A DNA stretch of 10,326 nt. Source: Desulfurococcales archaeon. GTDB taxonomy: Archaea; Thermoproteota; Thermoprotei_A; Sulfolobales; NBVN01. Positions 1 through 6,832 of the stretch are shown piece after piece. The notes beneath the pieces were generated by a model, which did no database searches, had not been told where the DNA came from, and saw nothing but the letters and a program-made list of their open reading frames with translations. Each line of letters opens with the position of its first letter. The first letter of the stretch is position 1. The DNA lies in contig JAGHCP010000093.1 of the NCBI GenBank assembly GCA_021160415.1, positions 1 through 10,326 on the forward strand, in the 5' to 3' direction. Made by a program: the position numbers and the translations under genes.

Positions 1-1
1 A

Positions 2-574
2 GGGGAATCAGAGAAAGCAGTAAGGGAAATATTCCGCAGAGCCAGGCAGGTTGCGCCTGCTGTGGTATTCTTTGACGAGATAGATTCGATAGCGCCTGCA
101 AGAGGTTTCAGGCATGATTCAGGCGTAACTGATAGGATAGTTAATCAGATGCTTGCGGAGATGGACGGTATTCAGACAATGAAAAACGTGGTCGTAATAG
201 GCGCAACTAATAGGGCTGACATAATAGACCCAGCTCTCCTCAGGCCAGGCAGGTTTGACCGCATAATATACGTACCGCCTCCAGACAGGAAAACTAGGTA
301 TGAAATCCTGAAGGTCCATACTAGGAAGGTCCCATTAGCAAACGATGTTGACCTTGAGAAGATCGCTGAAATGACGGAGGGTTATTCGGGAGCTGATCTA
401 GAGGCCCTGGTGAGGGAAGCCGTTATACTGGCCTTGAGGGATAAGTTTGAGCCGAGACCTTTGAGCATGGAGTACTTCCTGAAGGCGCTGAAGGTTGTTA
501 GACCGTCGCTAACGAAGGAAATCATGGAGAGGTACCAGAAAACCTACAAGAGCCTCAAGCAAATGGTGATGTGA
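2..574 (+). CDS. CDC48/VCP-type AAA+ ATPase, C-terminal part (5' end outside window)
   Basis: This is the end of a AAA+ ATPase; the frame is open to the window edge, so the gene starts upstream. Visible in order are the Walker B motif (VVFFDEID, near bases 62-85), the sensor 1 loop GATNRADIIDPALL, the second region of homology RPGRFDR with two candidate arginine fingers, and the sensor 2 helix GYSGADLEALVREA. A helical tail (VRPSLTKEIMERYQKTY) follows. This pattern, including the P-S-L-T tail, is typical of the D2 domain of archaeal CDC48/VAT, a hexameric unfoldase that pulls proteins apart for degradation or complex disassembly. The Walker A motif and the N and D1 domains lie outside, so a single-ring relative such as a proteasome-activating AAA protein is not formally excluded. 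The protein ends KSLKQMVM, without the hydrophobic-Tyr-X tail that docks some of these ATPases on the 20S proteasome. The next gene starts 78 bases downstream. Confidence 0.9.
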   Translation, partial: GESEKAVREIFRRARQVAPAVVFFDEIDSIAPARGFRHDSGVTDRIVNQMLAEMDGIQTMKNVVVIGATNRADIIDPALLRPGRFDRIIYVPPPDRKTRYEILKVHTRKVPLANDVDLEKIAEMTEGYSGADLEALVREAVILALRDKFEPRPLSMEYFLKALKVVRPSLTKEIMERYQKTYKSLKQMVM

Positions 575-612
575 TCTAATCTGAAGACTCATGAAGTACG
601 CCCAGCAATCCG

Positions 613-633
613 CCCTCCACGTAGTGGGTAGGG
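613..633 (+). other. Bulged hairpin in the leader ahead of tmcA
   Basis: CCAC pairs with GTGG across a 3-base loop. After a 2-base bulge, CCCT pairs with AGGG, giving eight base pairs, mostly G-C. No T-run follows, so it is not a typical terminator. It ends about 20 bases before the tmcA ATG and just ahead of its GGTGG ribosome site at about 642-646. It could be an mRNA structure affecting translation or chance pairing in G/C-rich leader sequence. Confidence 0.3.
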
Positions 634-652
634 GGTTCATAGGTGGTTCAGC

Positions 653-3067
653 ATGGTAGGGAAGACCAGCATAAACGAGTTAAGGAAGAAGTTAAGGGAG
701 GTGGTGGGTGATGACTACCGTAGGTTCACCAAGAAGTTGATCGCTGATGCAAGAAATGCACTTATCTCTAAGGAGAGAAGACTCGTAGTCATCAGCGGCG
801 ACGACCCTTACAAGGTAGGTGGAATAGCTGCTGACGTTGTGAGGAAGTATGTGTCAAAGCTTCTGCGCTCAGGCTTCATAAAGCAGAGAGCTTCAATTGT
901 GCATGTGTTTCACGATGAGTTCCCTGACGGAAGGATCAGGGCAAGAATACTTAAGAATGTTTTGAGCAGGGACAGGTCCGTGGATTTCCAGCAATCAGTC
1001 TACGAGGTCAGTCAGAAGTTCCTTGGGACCACTGTTGATGTCTTAATCCTTGACTTGTGCAACGATCTAAAACCGAACGACGTGGGTAGGTTGTTAGGAA
1101 TTGTGAAGGGCGGGGGAATAGTCGTTCTTCTAACCCCACCTTTAAGGGTATGGAATGACAGGGACACAATATTCCGTACCAATCTAGCGGTGCCTAACCA
1201 TCCGCACCCCAGGAAGGTGTTCATAAAGTACTTTGTGAGAAAACTGCATGAGCATGACGGCATATATATTTTCGACACGGATACAGGTAAGTTCCTAAAG
1301 TCTGGGTACAGGAGAAAGAAGGATGTGAAGAGGAAGCCGCTGAAGATACCTGAAAGAAGGGTGTTTCCTAAGGAGATCTATGAGATGGCATTGACGCAGG
1401 ACCAGATCAACGTTATCAAACTGTTTGAGGACCACTTAGTGCCTAACCCGGGTAGGAAGCATATCGCTATCGTGATCGTGGCTGACAGAGGGAGGGGGAA
1501 GTCGTGTGCTGTGGGTATTTCCCTGGTTGGCTTTATTCAAGAACTCCTGAAGGTAAAGAATAGGGTAAGAATAGCCGTTACCGCCGCTGAGCCGTTATCT
1601 ATTCAGTCACTGATGAGGCTTGCAGAGAAAACCCTTGATGCTCTGGGTATGAAGTACAGGGAAGTCGTGAAGGGTGGGAACGTAATTGAGGTTAAGGGTG
1701 AAAGGTTCAGCATAGAGTACTGGGAGCCCTACACAGTGCTTAGGTTAGGGGTAGATGTCGTCGTAGTTGATGAGGCTGCGGGTATCCCTGTTCCACTGCT
1801 TCACAGGATCTGGAGGAAGTTCAGAAGGACAGTTTACTCAACCACAGTCCACGGGTATGAAGGGGCTGGGAGAGGTTTCCAGGTTAAATTCCTTAAGAAG
1901 CTTAAGGAGAGCAAGAAAACAAAGCTGCTAATATATGAGATGGAGGAACCTATAAGGTACAGCCAAGGGGACCCCGTGGAGGACTTCCTGTTTGATGTGC
2001 TTAAGCTGAGCGCTGAGCCGCAGGAACTCACTGATGAAGATATAGAGGATATTAAGAGAGGCGATTTCGAGTACGTCAAGTACGACCCGGAGTACCTCTT
2101 CTCGCTTGAGGGTGAGAAGGAGCTGTCATCCCTCTTCGGGATCTACGTGCTGGCACACTACAGAAACGAGCCAGATGACTTAGGGAGGATAGCTGACGCC
2201 CCTCATCACTCGATACGGGCTGTTAAGCTCCGAAGAAGCGGTAAAATAGTGGGTGCTGCGCAGCTTGCAGAGGAGGGCGGGCTACCAGATGATGTGATCG
2301 ATGAGCTCCTCCAAGGAGGCAGAATTCCTGGGAACATAATACCGGACCGCCTCCTCAAGCACTTAAGGGTCAGGGATTTCGGTAGGGGGATTGGATGGAG
2401 GATAGTTAGGATAGCTGTGCATATAGATGCTCAAGGGCTAGGGATAGGTTCGTACCTTCTGAAGGAGATCGTTAATGAGGCAGCGAGACGGGGGTATGAT
2501 TGGGTAGGTGCGGGCTTCGGTGTGAGCAAAGAATTAATGAGTTTCTGGGTGAAAAACGGCTTCTACCCTGTTCATCTCTCGCCAGAAAGGAATAGAGTGA
2601 GCGGTGAGTACACATCTATAGTTGTTAAGCCCCTAACCGGGGATTGGGAACGCTTGATAAGTAAGGCTATTGAGGAGTTCAGCGTTAAGCTTGTTGAGAG
2701 CCTCCACTCGGTTTACTGGGATTTCGAACCTGATGTGATCTACCTCCTTTTCAGGGAGGCCCTCAAGAACTCCGAGTACGCGTCGCTGCTGAGGTTAAGC
2801 GAGATCCAGGAGGAAAGGCTCAAGGCGTACGTGGAGGGTATAATGACGTATGAATCTGTCGCTGATGCTGTGAATATCGTTTTGAAGAAAGCCGTTCTTT
2901 CTGGAGGGCTCCGTGAAGTGGATGAGAAAGAGGCCGTAATAGGAATTGCTCGAGCTCTTCAAGGAAGGCTATGGGATGCTATATATGAGGAACTCAGGAT
3001 AAGCAAGGGAAAGGCGGTTTCAGCTCTGCGTAAGTTGGTTGGGAGAATTCTAGGCTACAGCGATTAG
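653..3067 (+). CDS. tmcA: tRNA(Met) cytidine N4-acetyltransferase TmcA
   Basis: This enzyme uses acetyl-CoA and ATP to make N4-acetylcytidine, classically at the wobble C34 of elongator tRNA-Met; in archaea TmcA/Nat10-type enzymes also modify rRNA and other RNAs. The 804-residue protein shows the full family layout. An N-terminal DUF1726-like region is followed by an RNA-helicase-like ATPase with Walker A A-D-R-G-R-G-K-S at residues 277-284 and Walker B DEAAGIP at 373-379. A GNAT acetyltransferase domain with the acetyl-CoA loop QGLGIGS at 594-600 follows, and then a C-terminal RNA-binding region. It is longer than E. coli TmcA (about 670) and typical of archaeal and eukaryotic forms. The ATG at 653 was chosen because AGGTGG lies 6 to 12 bases upstream. 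No clear TATA box precedes it, so read-through from the AAA+ gene is possible. It converges with the downstream gene, 4 bases apart. Confidence 0.95.
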   Translation: MVGKTSINELRKKLREVVGDDYRRFTKKLIADARNALISKERRLVVISGDDPYKVGGIAADVVRKYVSKLLRSGFIKQRASIVHVFHDEFPDGRIRARILKNVLSRDRSVDFQQSVYEVSQKFLGTTVDVLILDLCNDLKPNDVGRLLGIVKGGGIVVLLTPPLRVWNDRDTIFRTNLAVPNHPHPRKVFIKYFVRKLHEHDGIYIFDTDTGKFLKSGYRRKKDVKRKPLKIPERRVFPKEIYEMALTQDQINVIKLFEDHLVPNPGRKHIAIVIVADRGRGKSCAVGISLVGFIQELLKVKNRVRIAVTAAEPLSIQSLMRLAEKTLDALGMKYREVVKGGNVIEVKGERFSIEYWEPYTVLRLGVDVVVVDEAAGIPVPLLHRIWRKFRRTVYSTTVHGYEGAGRGFQVKFLKKLKESKKTKLLIYEMEEPIRYSQGDPVEDFLFDVLKLSAEPQELTDEDIEDIKRGDFEYVKYDPEYLFSLEGEKELSSLFGIYVLAHYRNEPDDLGRIADAPHHSIRAVKLRRSGKIVGAAQLAEEGGLPDDVIDELLQGGRIPGNIIPDRLLKHLRVRDFGRGIGWRIVRIAVHIDAQGLGIGSYLLKEIVNEAARRGYDWVGAGFGVSKELMSFWVKNGFYPVHLSPERNRVSGEYTSIVVKPLTGDWERLISKAIEEFSVKLVESLHSVYWDFEPDVIYLLFREALKNSEYASLLRLSEIQEERLKAYVEGIMTYESVADAVNIVLKKAVLSGGLREVDEKEAVIGIARALQGRLWDAIYEELRISKGKAVSALRKLVGRILGYSD

Positions 3068-3071
3068 CTCA

Positions 3072-3524
3072 TTAGTCAACCTCGTACTTCTCCCTATTTT
3101 TGATTACATAGCAAGCGCTTGTAGTGATGGCTATCGATGTGAATATTAGAACGAGATCGCCCTCCCTTGTTAGCACGGGGTATGTTTCCTCCCATTCTGC
3201 GGACCACCTTACAGTGATTCGGTCACTCATGAAGTGAACGTCTAGTGAACCTTTGCTTCCCGCCCCGATGATTCTTTTCCAGAGCGATTGATTTTCCAGG
3301 AGTTCTTCAAGTAGGAATCCTCGCTCGGTATTATTGCATGATGCTTGGATTATGTGTATATTCATGCCTGCCTTGTACACTAAGACATCGCATCCCGTTA
3401 TTTCCTTAGGTGCTGTGATTTCCACGTGGTATAGCGTTAAGGATGCCTGCATGACTAAAGCTGTGACTCCAAGCAAAGCGATGATATGCTTCAGCATTGG
3501 CGCTCCAGCCTCGTTTTCGACCAT
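3072..3524 (-). CDS. Hypothetical protein with two membrane segments and an exposed central domain
   Basis: I do not recognise this family. The protein has an N-terminal hydrophobic segment (about residues 11-32), a polar central part, a second hydrophobic segment (about 123-141) and a short charged tail, so both ends probably lie on the same side of the membrane. The central part holds two cysteines (C45, C63) that could form a disulfide, and two N-glycosylation sequons (N64-N-T, N78-Q-S), consistent with an extracytoplasmic domain. Two starts are possible. The ATG at 3524 fits leaderless transcription from an A/T-rich TATA-like element at about 3544-3558. The second ATG at 3497 (residue 10) has GGAG five bases upstream and would place the hydrophobic segment right at the N terminus. 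Its stop is 4 bases from that of tmcA. The opposite-strand frame in this stretch has no start signal. Gene reality is likely but not certain. Confidence 0.65.
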   Translation of the reverse strand: MVENEAGAPMLKHIIALLGVTALVMQASLTLYHVEITAPKEITGCDVLVYKAGMNIHIIQASCNNTERGFLLEELLENQSLWKRIIGAGSKGSLDVHFMSDRITVRWSAEWEETYPVLTREGDLVLIFTSIAITTSACYVIKNREKYEVD

Positions 3525-3543
3525 ACTATATCGTCGATGAGGT

Positions 3544-3563
3544 TAAATATTACATAACATTTA
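3544..3563. promoter_or_regulatory. A/T-rich pseudo-palindrome in the divergent promoter region (candidate operator)
   Basis: Eight of the ten symmetric base pairs in this 20-base stretch match as an inverted repeat. It lies between the divergent membrane-protein gene and acdA and overlaps the only TATA-like sequence of the minus-strand gene. It also lies about 30 bases upstream of the acdA TATA box. This is a plausible site for a dimeric archaeal regulator such as an Lrp-type protein. A/T-rich DNA often gives chance palindromes, so confidence is low. Confidence 0.35.
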
Positions 3564-3588
3564 GGTCTTTCGAGTGAGGCAGGGACAT

Positions 3589-3600
3589 CTTTTTATTTAT
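3589..3600 (+). promoter_or_regulatory. TATA box of acdA, placed for a leaderless transcript
   Basis: A T-rich TATA-like element (TTTTTATTTAT) is centred near 3595. Archaeal transcription usually starts about 25 bases downstream of the TATA centre, which falls at 3620-3622, exactly on the proposed ATG at 3621. No Shine-Dalgarno sequence precedes that ATG at normal spacing, which fits a leaderless mRNA. Confidence 0.6.
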
Positions 3601-3620
3601 GGATTCGAAATCCTGCGGGG

Positions 3621-5030
3621 ATGTGTGGAATGAAGGAGATGGAGCCCCTATTCAAGCCACGCTCCGTTGCGGTAGTGGGTGCTTCAAGGCATCCTGGGAA
3701 GATAGGGTATGCGGTTGTTAAGAACTTAATAGCGTCTAAGTATGAGGGGAAAATTTACCCTGTTAATCCAAAGGCTGACGAAATCCTCGGTTTGAAGGCC
3801 TACCCAACAGTTTCTTCAATACCCGGCGAAGTGGATATGGTGGTAGTCGTCGTTCCTGCCCAGTTCGTTCCGGAAGTGATTGAGGATGCCGGGAAGAAGG
3901 GGGCGAAGGTAGCTGTCATCATCACTTCAGGCTTCAAGGAAATTGGTAGGGCTGACCTTGAGGAGGAGGTCGTTAGGAGAGCAAGGAAGTACGGGATGAG
4001 GGTTTTAGGTCCCAATATTTTCGGGATTGTTTACACACCCGTGAAGCTGAACGCAACCTTCGGCCCTTCCGACGTTATTGAGGGATCCGTAGGCTTCATA
4101 ACTCAGTCGGGGGCTCTAGGTATAGCCTTGATGGGGATGACAATCGTTGAGAAAATAGGGGTATCCACCATCGTGTCCATAGGTAATAAGTCCGACATAG
4201 ATGACGCGGATTTACTTAATTATCTTAAGGATGATGAGGAAACTAAGGTTGTGTTGATTTACCTGGAAGGCGTGACAGACGGAAAGAAGTTTATGGAGGC
4301 GGCACAGAACTTCACCTTGAGGAAGCCTTTAATAGTAATTAAGGCGGGTAAGACTGCTGCAGGCGCTAAGGCTGTCGCTTCCCATACAGGTTCTCTAGCA
4401 GGTAATGTCGCGGTATATTCCACGCTGTTTAAGGAGACAGGTATATTGGAGGCAAGCACTGTTGAAGAGGCTTTCGACTGGGCACGAGCGTTTTCCTACT
4501 TACCTCAATATGAGGGCGGCCAGCTTGTCATTGTCACCAATGGCGGAGGGGCTGGTGTCCTAGCCACGGACGTGCTTGCGGAAAATGGAATATCCCTTAA
4601 GACCCCGCCAGAACCCCTTGTTAATGAGTTGAGACCCAAGCTTCCAGGATTTGCTTCGCTCAAGAACCCCATTGACGTGACAGGAATGATTTCAAGCGAG
4701 GGGTATGTGGAGGCTGTTTCTGCTGCTTTAAGGAGTGAAGGGGTTGGCGCTGTCCTCGCGCTCTACTGTGAGACCGCTGTCACGAACCCTGAGGACATCG
4801 CTGAAGGCTTGATAAAGGAGGTTAATGAGATGGGTGGGCTTAAGAAGCCGCTTACCGTTGCCCTCATAGGGGGGAGGAAATCATATAATGCCGTTGAGAT
4901 GCTGAATAACGCTAGGATTCCAGCATACCCCATGCCTGAGAGAGCGGCCTCCGCGATGGCTGCGGTAATAAACTACGTCGAAGCGAGAGAAAGGGTGAGG
5001 CTGAGGCTTCAGGAATTAGGGAATAGTTAA
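3621..5030 (+). CDS. acdA: Acetyl-CoA synthetase (ADP-forming), alpha subunit
   Basis: The ADP-forming enzyme converts acetyl-CoA (or another acyl-CoA), ADP and phosphate to the acid, CoA and ATP. It is the main energy-conserving step of sugar and peptide fermentation in many archaea. The 469-residue protein begins with a CoA-binding Rossmann domain (SVAVVGASRHPGKIGYAV, about residues 15-32). A succinyl-CoA-ligase-like domain (GSVGFITQSGALG from residue 155) follows, with the phosphorylated catalytic histidine in ASHTGSLAG at H255. A third domain starts near residue 300 (LVIVTNGGGAGVLATD), with KNPIDVTG at 348-355. The position of H255 agrees with the active-site histidine of characterised alpha subunits. 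The length fits a separate alpha chain. The ATP-grasp beta subunit is not fused and is not in this window, so it must be encoded elsewhere. The ATG at 3621 suits a leaderless transcript; in-frame ATGs at 3630 and 3639 are alternatives. Confidence 0.93.
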   Translation: MCGMKEMEPLFKPRSVAVVGASRHPGKIGYAVVKNLIASKYEGKIYPVNPKADEILGLKAYPTVSSIPGEVDMVVVVVPAQFVPEVIEDAGKKGAKVAVIITSGFKEIGRADLEEEVVRRARKYGMRVLGPNIFGIVYTPVKLNATFGPSDVIEGSVGFITQSGALGIALMGMTIVEKIGVSTIVSIGNKSDIDDADLLNYLKDDEETKVVLIYLEGVTDGKKFMEAAQNFTLRKPLIVIKAGKTAAGAKAVASHTGSLAGNVAVYSTLFKETGILEASTVEEAFDWARAFSYLPQYEGGQLVIVTNGGGAGVLATDVLAENGISLKTPPEPLVNELRPKLPGFASLKNPIDVTGMISSEGYVEAVSAALRSEGVGAVLALYCETAVTNPEDIAEGLIKEVNEMGGLKKPLTVALIGGRKSYNAVEMLNNARIPAYPMPERAASAMAAVINYVEARERVRLRLQELGNS

Positions 5031-5031
5031 C

Positions 5032-5041
5032 GCTTAAATAT
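5032..5041 (+). promoter_or_regulatory. TATA box of the P1 gene
   Basis: CTTAAATAT lies two bases after the acdA stop, centred about 38 bases before the P1 ATG. The expected start of transcription near 5062 would leave a leader of about 13 bases consisting mainly of the ribosome site GGTGGTGA (5062-5069), which ends five bases before the ATG. P1 therefore probably has its own promoter in addition to any read-through from acdA. Confidence 0.6.
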
Positions 5042-5074
5042 GCCTCACCCCTCAACTTATCGGTGGTGAAGTGA

Positions 5075-5392
5075 ATGGAGTACGTGTACGCCTCACTACT
5101 GCTGCACTCAGCTGGTAAGGAGATATCTGAGGAGAACGTTAAGAAGGTGCTGGAAGCCGCTGGTATTGAAGTCGATGAAAGCAGGGTTAAGATGCTTGTA
5201 GCTGCTTTAAAGGAAGTGAATATCGATGAGGTAGTTAAGCAGGCGACGGCCGCGCCTGTAGCTATGGCTGCGGCACCCGCAGCAGCTGCACCTGCAGGGG
5301 CACCTGCTGAGGAGAAGGAGGAAGAGGAAGAAGAGGAGAAGGAGGTTAGTGAGGAGGAAATCGCTGAGGGTATATCCTCGCTATTCGGCTGA
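5075..5392 (+). CDS. rpl12: Large-subunit ribosomal stalk protein P1 (archaeal L12)
   Basis: This is the archaeal P1 protein, whose dimers bind the L10/P0 base and form the ribosomal stalk that recruits and stimulates translation GTPases. The 105 residues show the family plan: a helical dimerisation domain (residues 1 to about 58, starting MEYVYASLLLHSAG), an Ala/Pro hinge (59-78), and an acidic stretch rich in Glu (79-90). It ends with the conserved EEEIAEGISSLFG tail, whose hydrophobic residues contact elongation factors. A GGTGGTGA ribosome site stands five bases ahead of the ATG. In many archaea this gene closes an L11-L1-L10-P1 cluster. Here it stands between acdA and an Lrp-family gene with no other ribosomal protein gene in sight. 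The long GAG/GAA run gives a strongly purine-rich stretch around 5308-5360. Confidence 0.97.
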   Translation: MEYVYASLLLHSAGKEISEENVKKVLEAAGIEVDESRVKMLVAALKEVNIDEVVKQATAAPVAMAAAPAAAAPAGAPAEEKEEEEEEEKEVSEEEIAEGISSLFG

Positions 5393-5395
5393 GGA

Positions 5396-5420
5396 CCGTC
5401 TTTTTATTTGCTTAAGACAT
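5396..5420 (+). terminator. T-rich terminator after P1
   Basis: A run of five T followed by ATTT begins about 8 bases after the P1 stop, as expected for intrinsic archaeal termination. Short arms GTCTT (5398-5402) and AAGAC (5415-5419) flank it and could pair, but the hairpin would be weak. The T-run is the main evidence. Confidence 0.5.
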
Positions 5421-5458
5421 GGTTTAATCATAAAGCTGTTTTGGGTTGGAATGCGAAC

Positions 5459-5470
5459 TAAACATATTAG
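5459..5470 (+). promoter_or_regulatory. Probable TATA box of the Lrp-family operon
   Basis: TAAACATATTAG is centred about 38 bases before the proposed GTG start at 5503. A transcript starting near 5490 would carry a short leader with the GGTG ribosome site at 5493-5496. The spacing is nearly the same as for the P1 promoter 430 bases upstream. An alternative TATA-like element lies near 5422-5428 (TTTAATC). Confidence 0.45.
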
Positions 5471-5502
5471 CTTTCGTAACAATTAGAAGAGCGGTGTTGA
5501 GA

Positions 5503-5958
5503 GTGGACAAGAAAGATTTGAGGATACTGGAGATACTCAGCAATAACAGCAGGACACCAGCTACCTGGATAGCTAGAGAGTTGGGGATTTCTGATGTGGC
5601 GGTCAAGAAGAGAATACAGAGGCTTGAAAGGGAGGGAGTAATAAAGGCCTACCGTGTTGAGCTGAATCCTTCTAAGCTGGGTTACTCGGCCGTGGCTTTG
5701 GTTGGGGTTAACGTTAATTCGGAGTGCTTGCTGGAGGTGGCGCAGAAGCTCTCGCAGAGGAAGGACACGGTGTTCGTTGCCTTGACTTCTGGTGACCACG
5801 ATGTGATGATTGAGCTTTGGGCTAGGAATGGTGCGGAAATGCAGAGAAAACTAAAGGAGATCAAGGAAATCGACGGGGTGAATAACGTCTATCCCGCCAT
5901 AATTCTAGACATTGTCAGGGAGAGGGGAGGCCTGCCTAAAGAGCTGCTTGAGGATTGA
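5503..5958 (+). CDS. Lrp/AsnC-family transcription regulator
   Basis: A feast/famine-type DNA-binding regulator of 151 residues with this start. The N-terminal winged helix-turn-helix opens with MDKKDLRILEILSNNSRTPATWIARELGISDVAVKKRI (residues 1-38), the last part being the recognition helix, followed by the wing region RLEREGVIKAYRVELNP. The C-terminal RAM/ligand domain (about residues 60-140) has the ALTSGDHDVMIELW strand-loop that in relatives forms the effector pocket between subunits. The open frame extends upstream to a TTG at 5446. I chose GTG 5503 because family members begin directly with a hydrophobic-D-x-x-D-hydrophobic pattern, the resulting length is typical, and GGTG lies six bases upstream. 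It heads a tightly spaced run of genes, which suggests it regulates them and perhaps itself. The ligand cannot be read from the sequence. Confidence 0.92.
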   Translation: MDKKDLRILEILSNNSRTPATWIARELGISDVAVKKRIQRLEREGVIKAYRVELNPSKLGYSAVALVGVNVNSECLLEVAQKLSQRKDTVFVALTSGDHDVMIELWARNGAEMQRKLKEIKEIDGVNNVYPAIILDIVRERGGLPKELLED

Positions 5959-5974
5959 GCTCGGGCGGAGGAAG

Positions 5975-6832
5975 TTGAAGGTTGAGCTCATAGGCTTCGA
6001 TAGCATAGGAGTTCGCTCGATGGCTACCTTCATCGAGACCCCGGATATCAGCATCTTCATAGATCCTGCCGTGTCGTTAGCTCCGAGGCGCTTTTCACTC
6101 CCGCCCCACGAGCTCGAGTGGAGAAGACTGAATGAGGTCGCATCCGCGATTTCCAGGAGAGCTTCTGAGGCCGACATGATCGTCATAACGCACTATCATT
6201 ACGACCATCACGACCCAGGTAAATACGTCCCGCTGGATATCTACGATGGGAAGTTGCTGGTCATCAAGGACCCGAAAAATAAGATAAACTACTCCCAGAG
6301 AATGAGGTCGGCTCGCTTCCTGAAGCTCGTTAAGGGGAGGGTTAAGGACATCGTGGTTGGGGAGGAAAGGAAACTTGTTTTCGGTAAGACAACCGTTGAG
6401 ATATCACCACCTTACCCCCACGGAATAAACGATAGGTTAGGTTACGTCATCCAAATCTACGTCTCGGACGGGGACAGATCCCTCCTATTCTCATCTGATG
6501 TTGAGGGGCCTGTCGATGAAGGAGCCACGGACTTCATCATAGGTAAGAGACCAGATGTCCTAATACTGGATGGGCCTCCGACCTATCTCTCAGGCACTAA
6601 ATTCCCTGAGGAAGCAATACGTAAAGCACGTGATAACATCTCGAGAATTCTGCGGTCCAGTGTTGAGATGGTTGTCGCTGACCATCACTTGCTAAGGGAT
6701 CTGAAGTACGTGGACTTCATAGCTCCTCTCAACGAGGGTGGCGGTAAGGTTCTGACTGCTGCGGAGTTCATGGGGCGGGAGCCTGAGCTCTTGGAGGCCC
6801 AGCGGCCTAGGCTTTACGGTCTGAGATTATGA
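5975..6832 (+). CDS. Metallo-beta-lactamase-fold protein of the UPF0282 family
   Basis: A predicted metal-dependent hydrolase of 285 residues. The metal site H73-Y-H75-Y-D77-H78-H79 is intact, followed by D175 in LLFSSDVEGP and a C-terminal histidine pair H237-H238 in VVADHHLL, so a two-metal active site is likely. The opening KVELIGFDSIGVRSMATFIET, the LPPHELE segment and HYHYDHH match the archaeal UPF0282 proteins, whose substrate is not established. The open frame reaches back to TTG 5912, overlapping the regulator gene. I chose TTG 5975 because it gives the usual UPF0282 N terminus, has GGAGG just upstream, and leaves a 16-base gap to the regulator. It overlaps the radical SAM gene by 4 bases (ATGA), implying coupled translation. 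Nucleic-acid, phosphodiester or thioester substrates are all conceivable, and none is shown by the sequence. Confidence 0.88.
   Translation: MKVELIGFDSIGVRSMATFIETPDISIFIDPAVSLAPRRFSLPPHELEWRRLNEVASAISRRASEADMIVITHYHYDHHDPGKYVPLDIYDGKLLVIKDPKNKINYSQRMRSARFLKLVKGRVKDIVVGEERKLVFGKTTVEISPPYPHGINDRLGYVIQIYVSDGDRSLLFSSDVEGPVDEGATDFIIGKRPDVLILDGPPTYLSGTKFPEEAIRKARDNISRILRSSVEMVVADHHLLRDLKYVDFIAPLNEGGGKVLTAAEFMGREPELLEAQRPRLYGLRL

Noticed and set aside
566..600. Possible box C/D guide RNA after the AAA+ gene
   Set aside because: A GTGATG and a CTGA are present, but the guide spacing is too short, no convincing C' box follows and there is no second CTGA.
3334..3540. Plus-strand open frame of 68 codons opposite the membrane-protein gene
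   Set aside because: No ribosome site or promoter, and the minus-strand frame has coherent membrane segments and sequons.
5446..5502. Upstream extension of the Lrp-family gene to TTG 5446
   Set aside because: The extra 19 residues are not typical of the family, and a GTG at 5503 has a GGTG ribosome site at normal spacing and gives the usual length.
5467..5799. Antisense open frame of 110 codons over the Lrp-family gene
   Set aside because: The opposite strand encodes an unmistakable Lrp/AsnC protein; this frame shows no domain or start signal.
5912..5974. Upstream extension of the UPF0282 gene into the regulator gene
   Set aside because: The extra 21 residues read through the coding end of the regulator in another frame, while TTG 5975 has GGAGG upstream and gives the normal UPF0282 N terminus.
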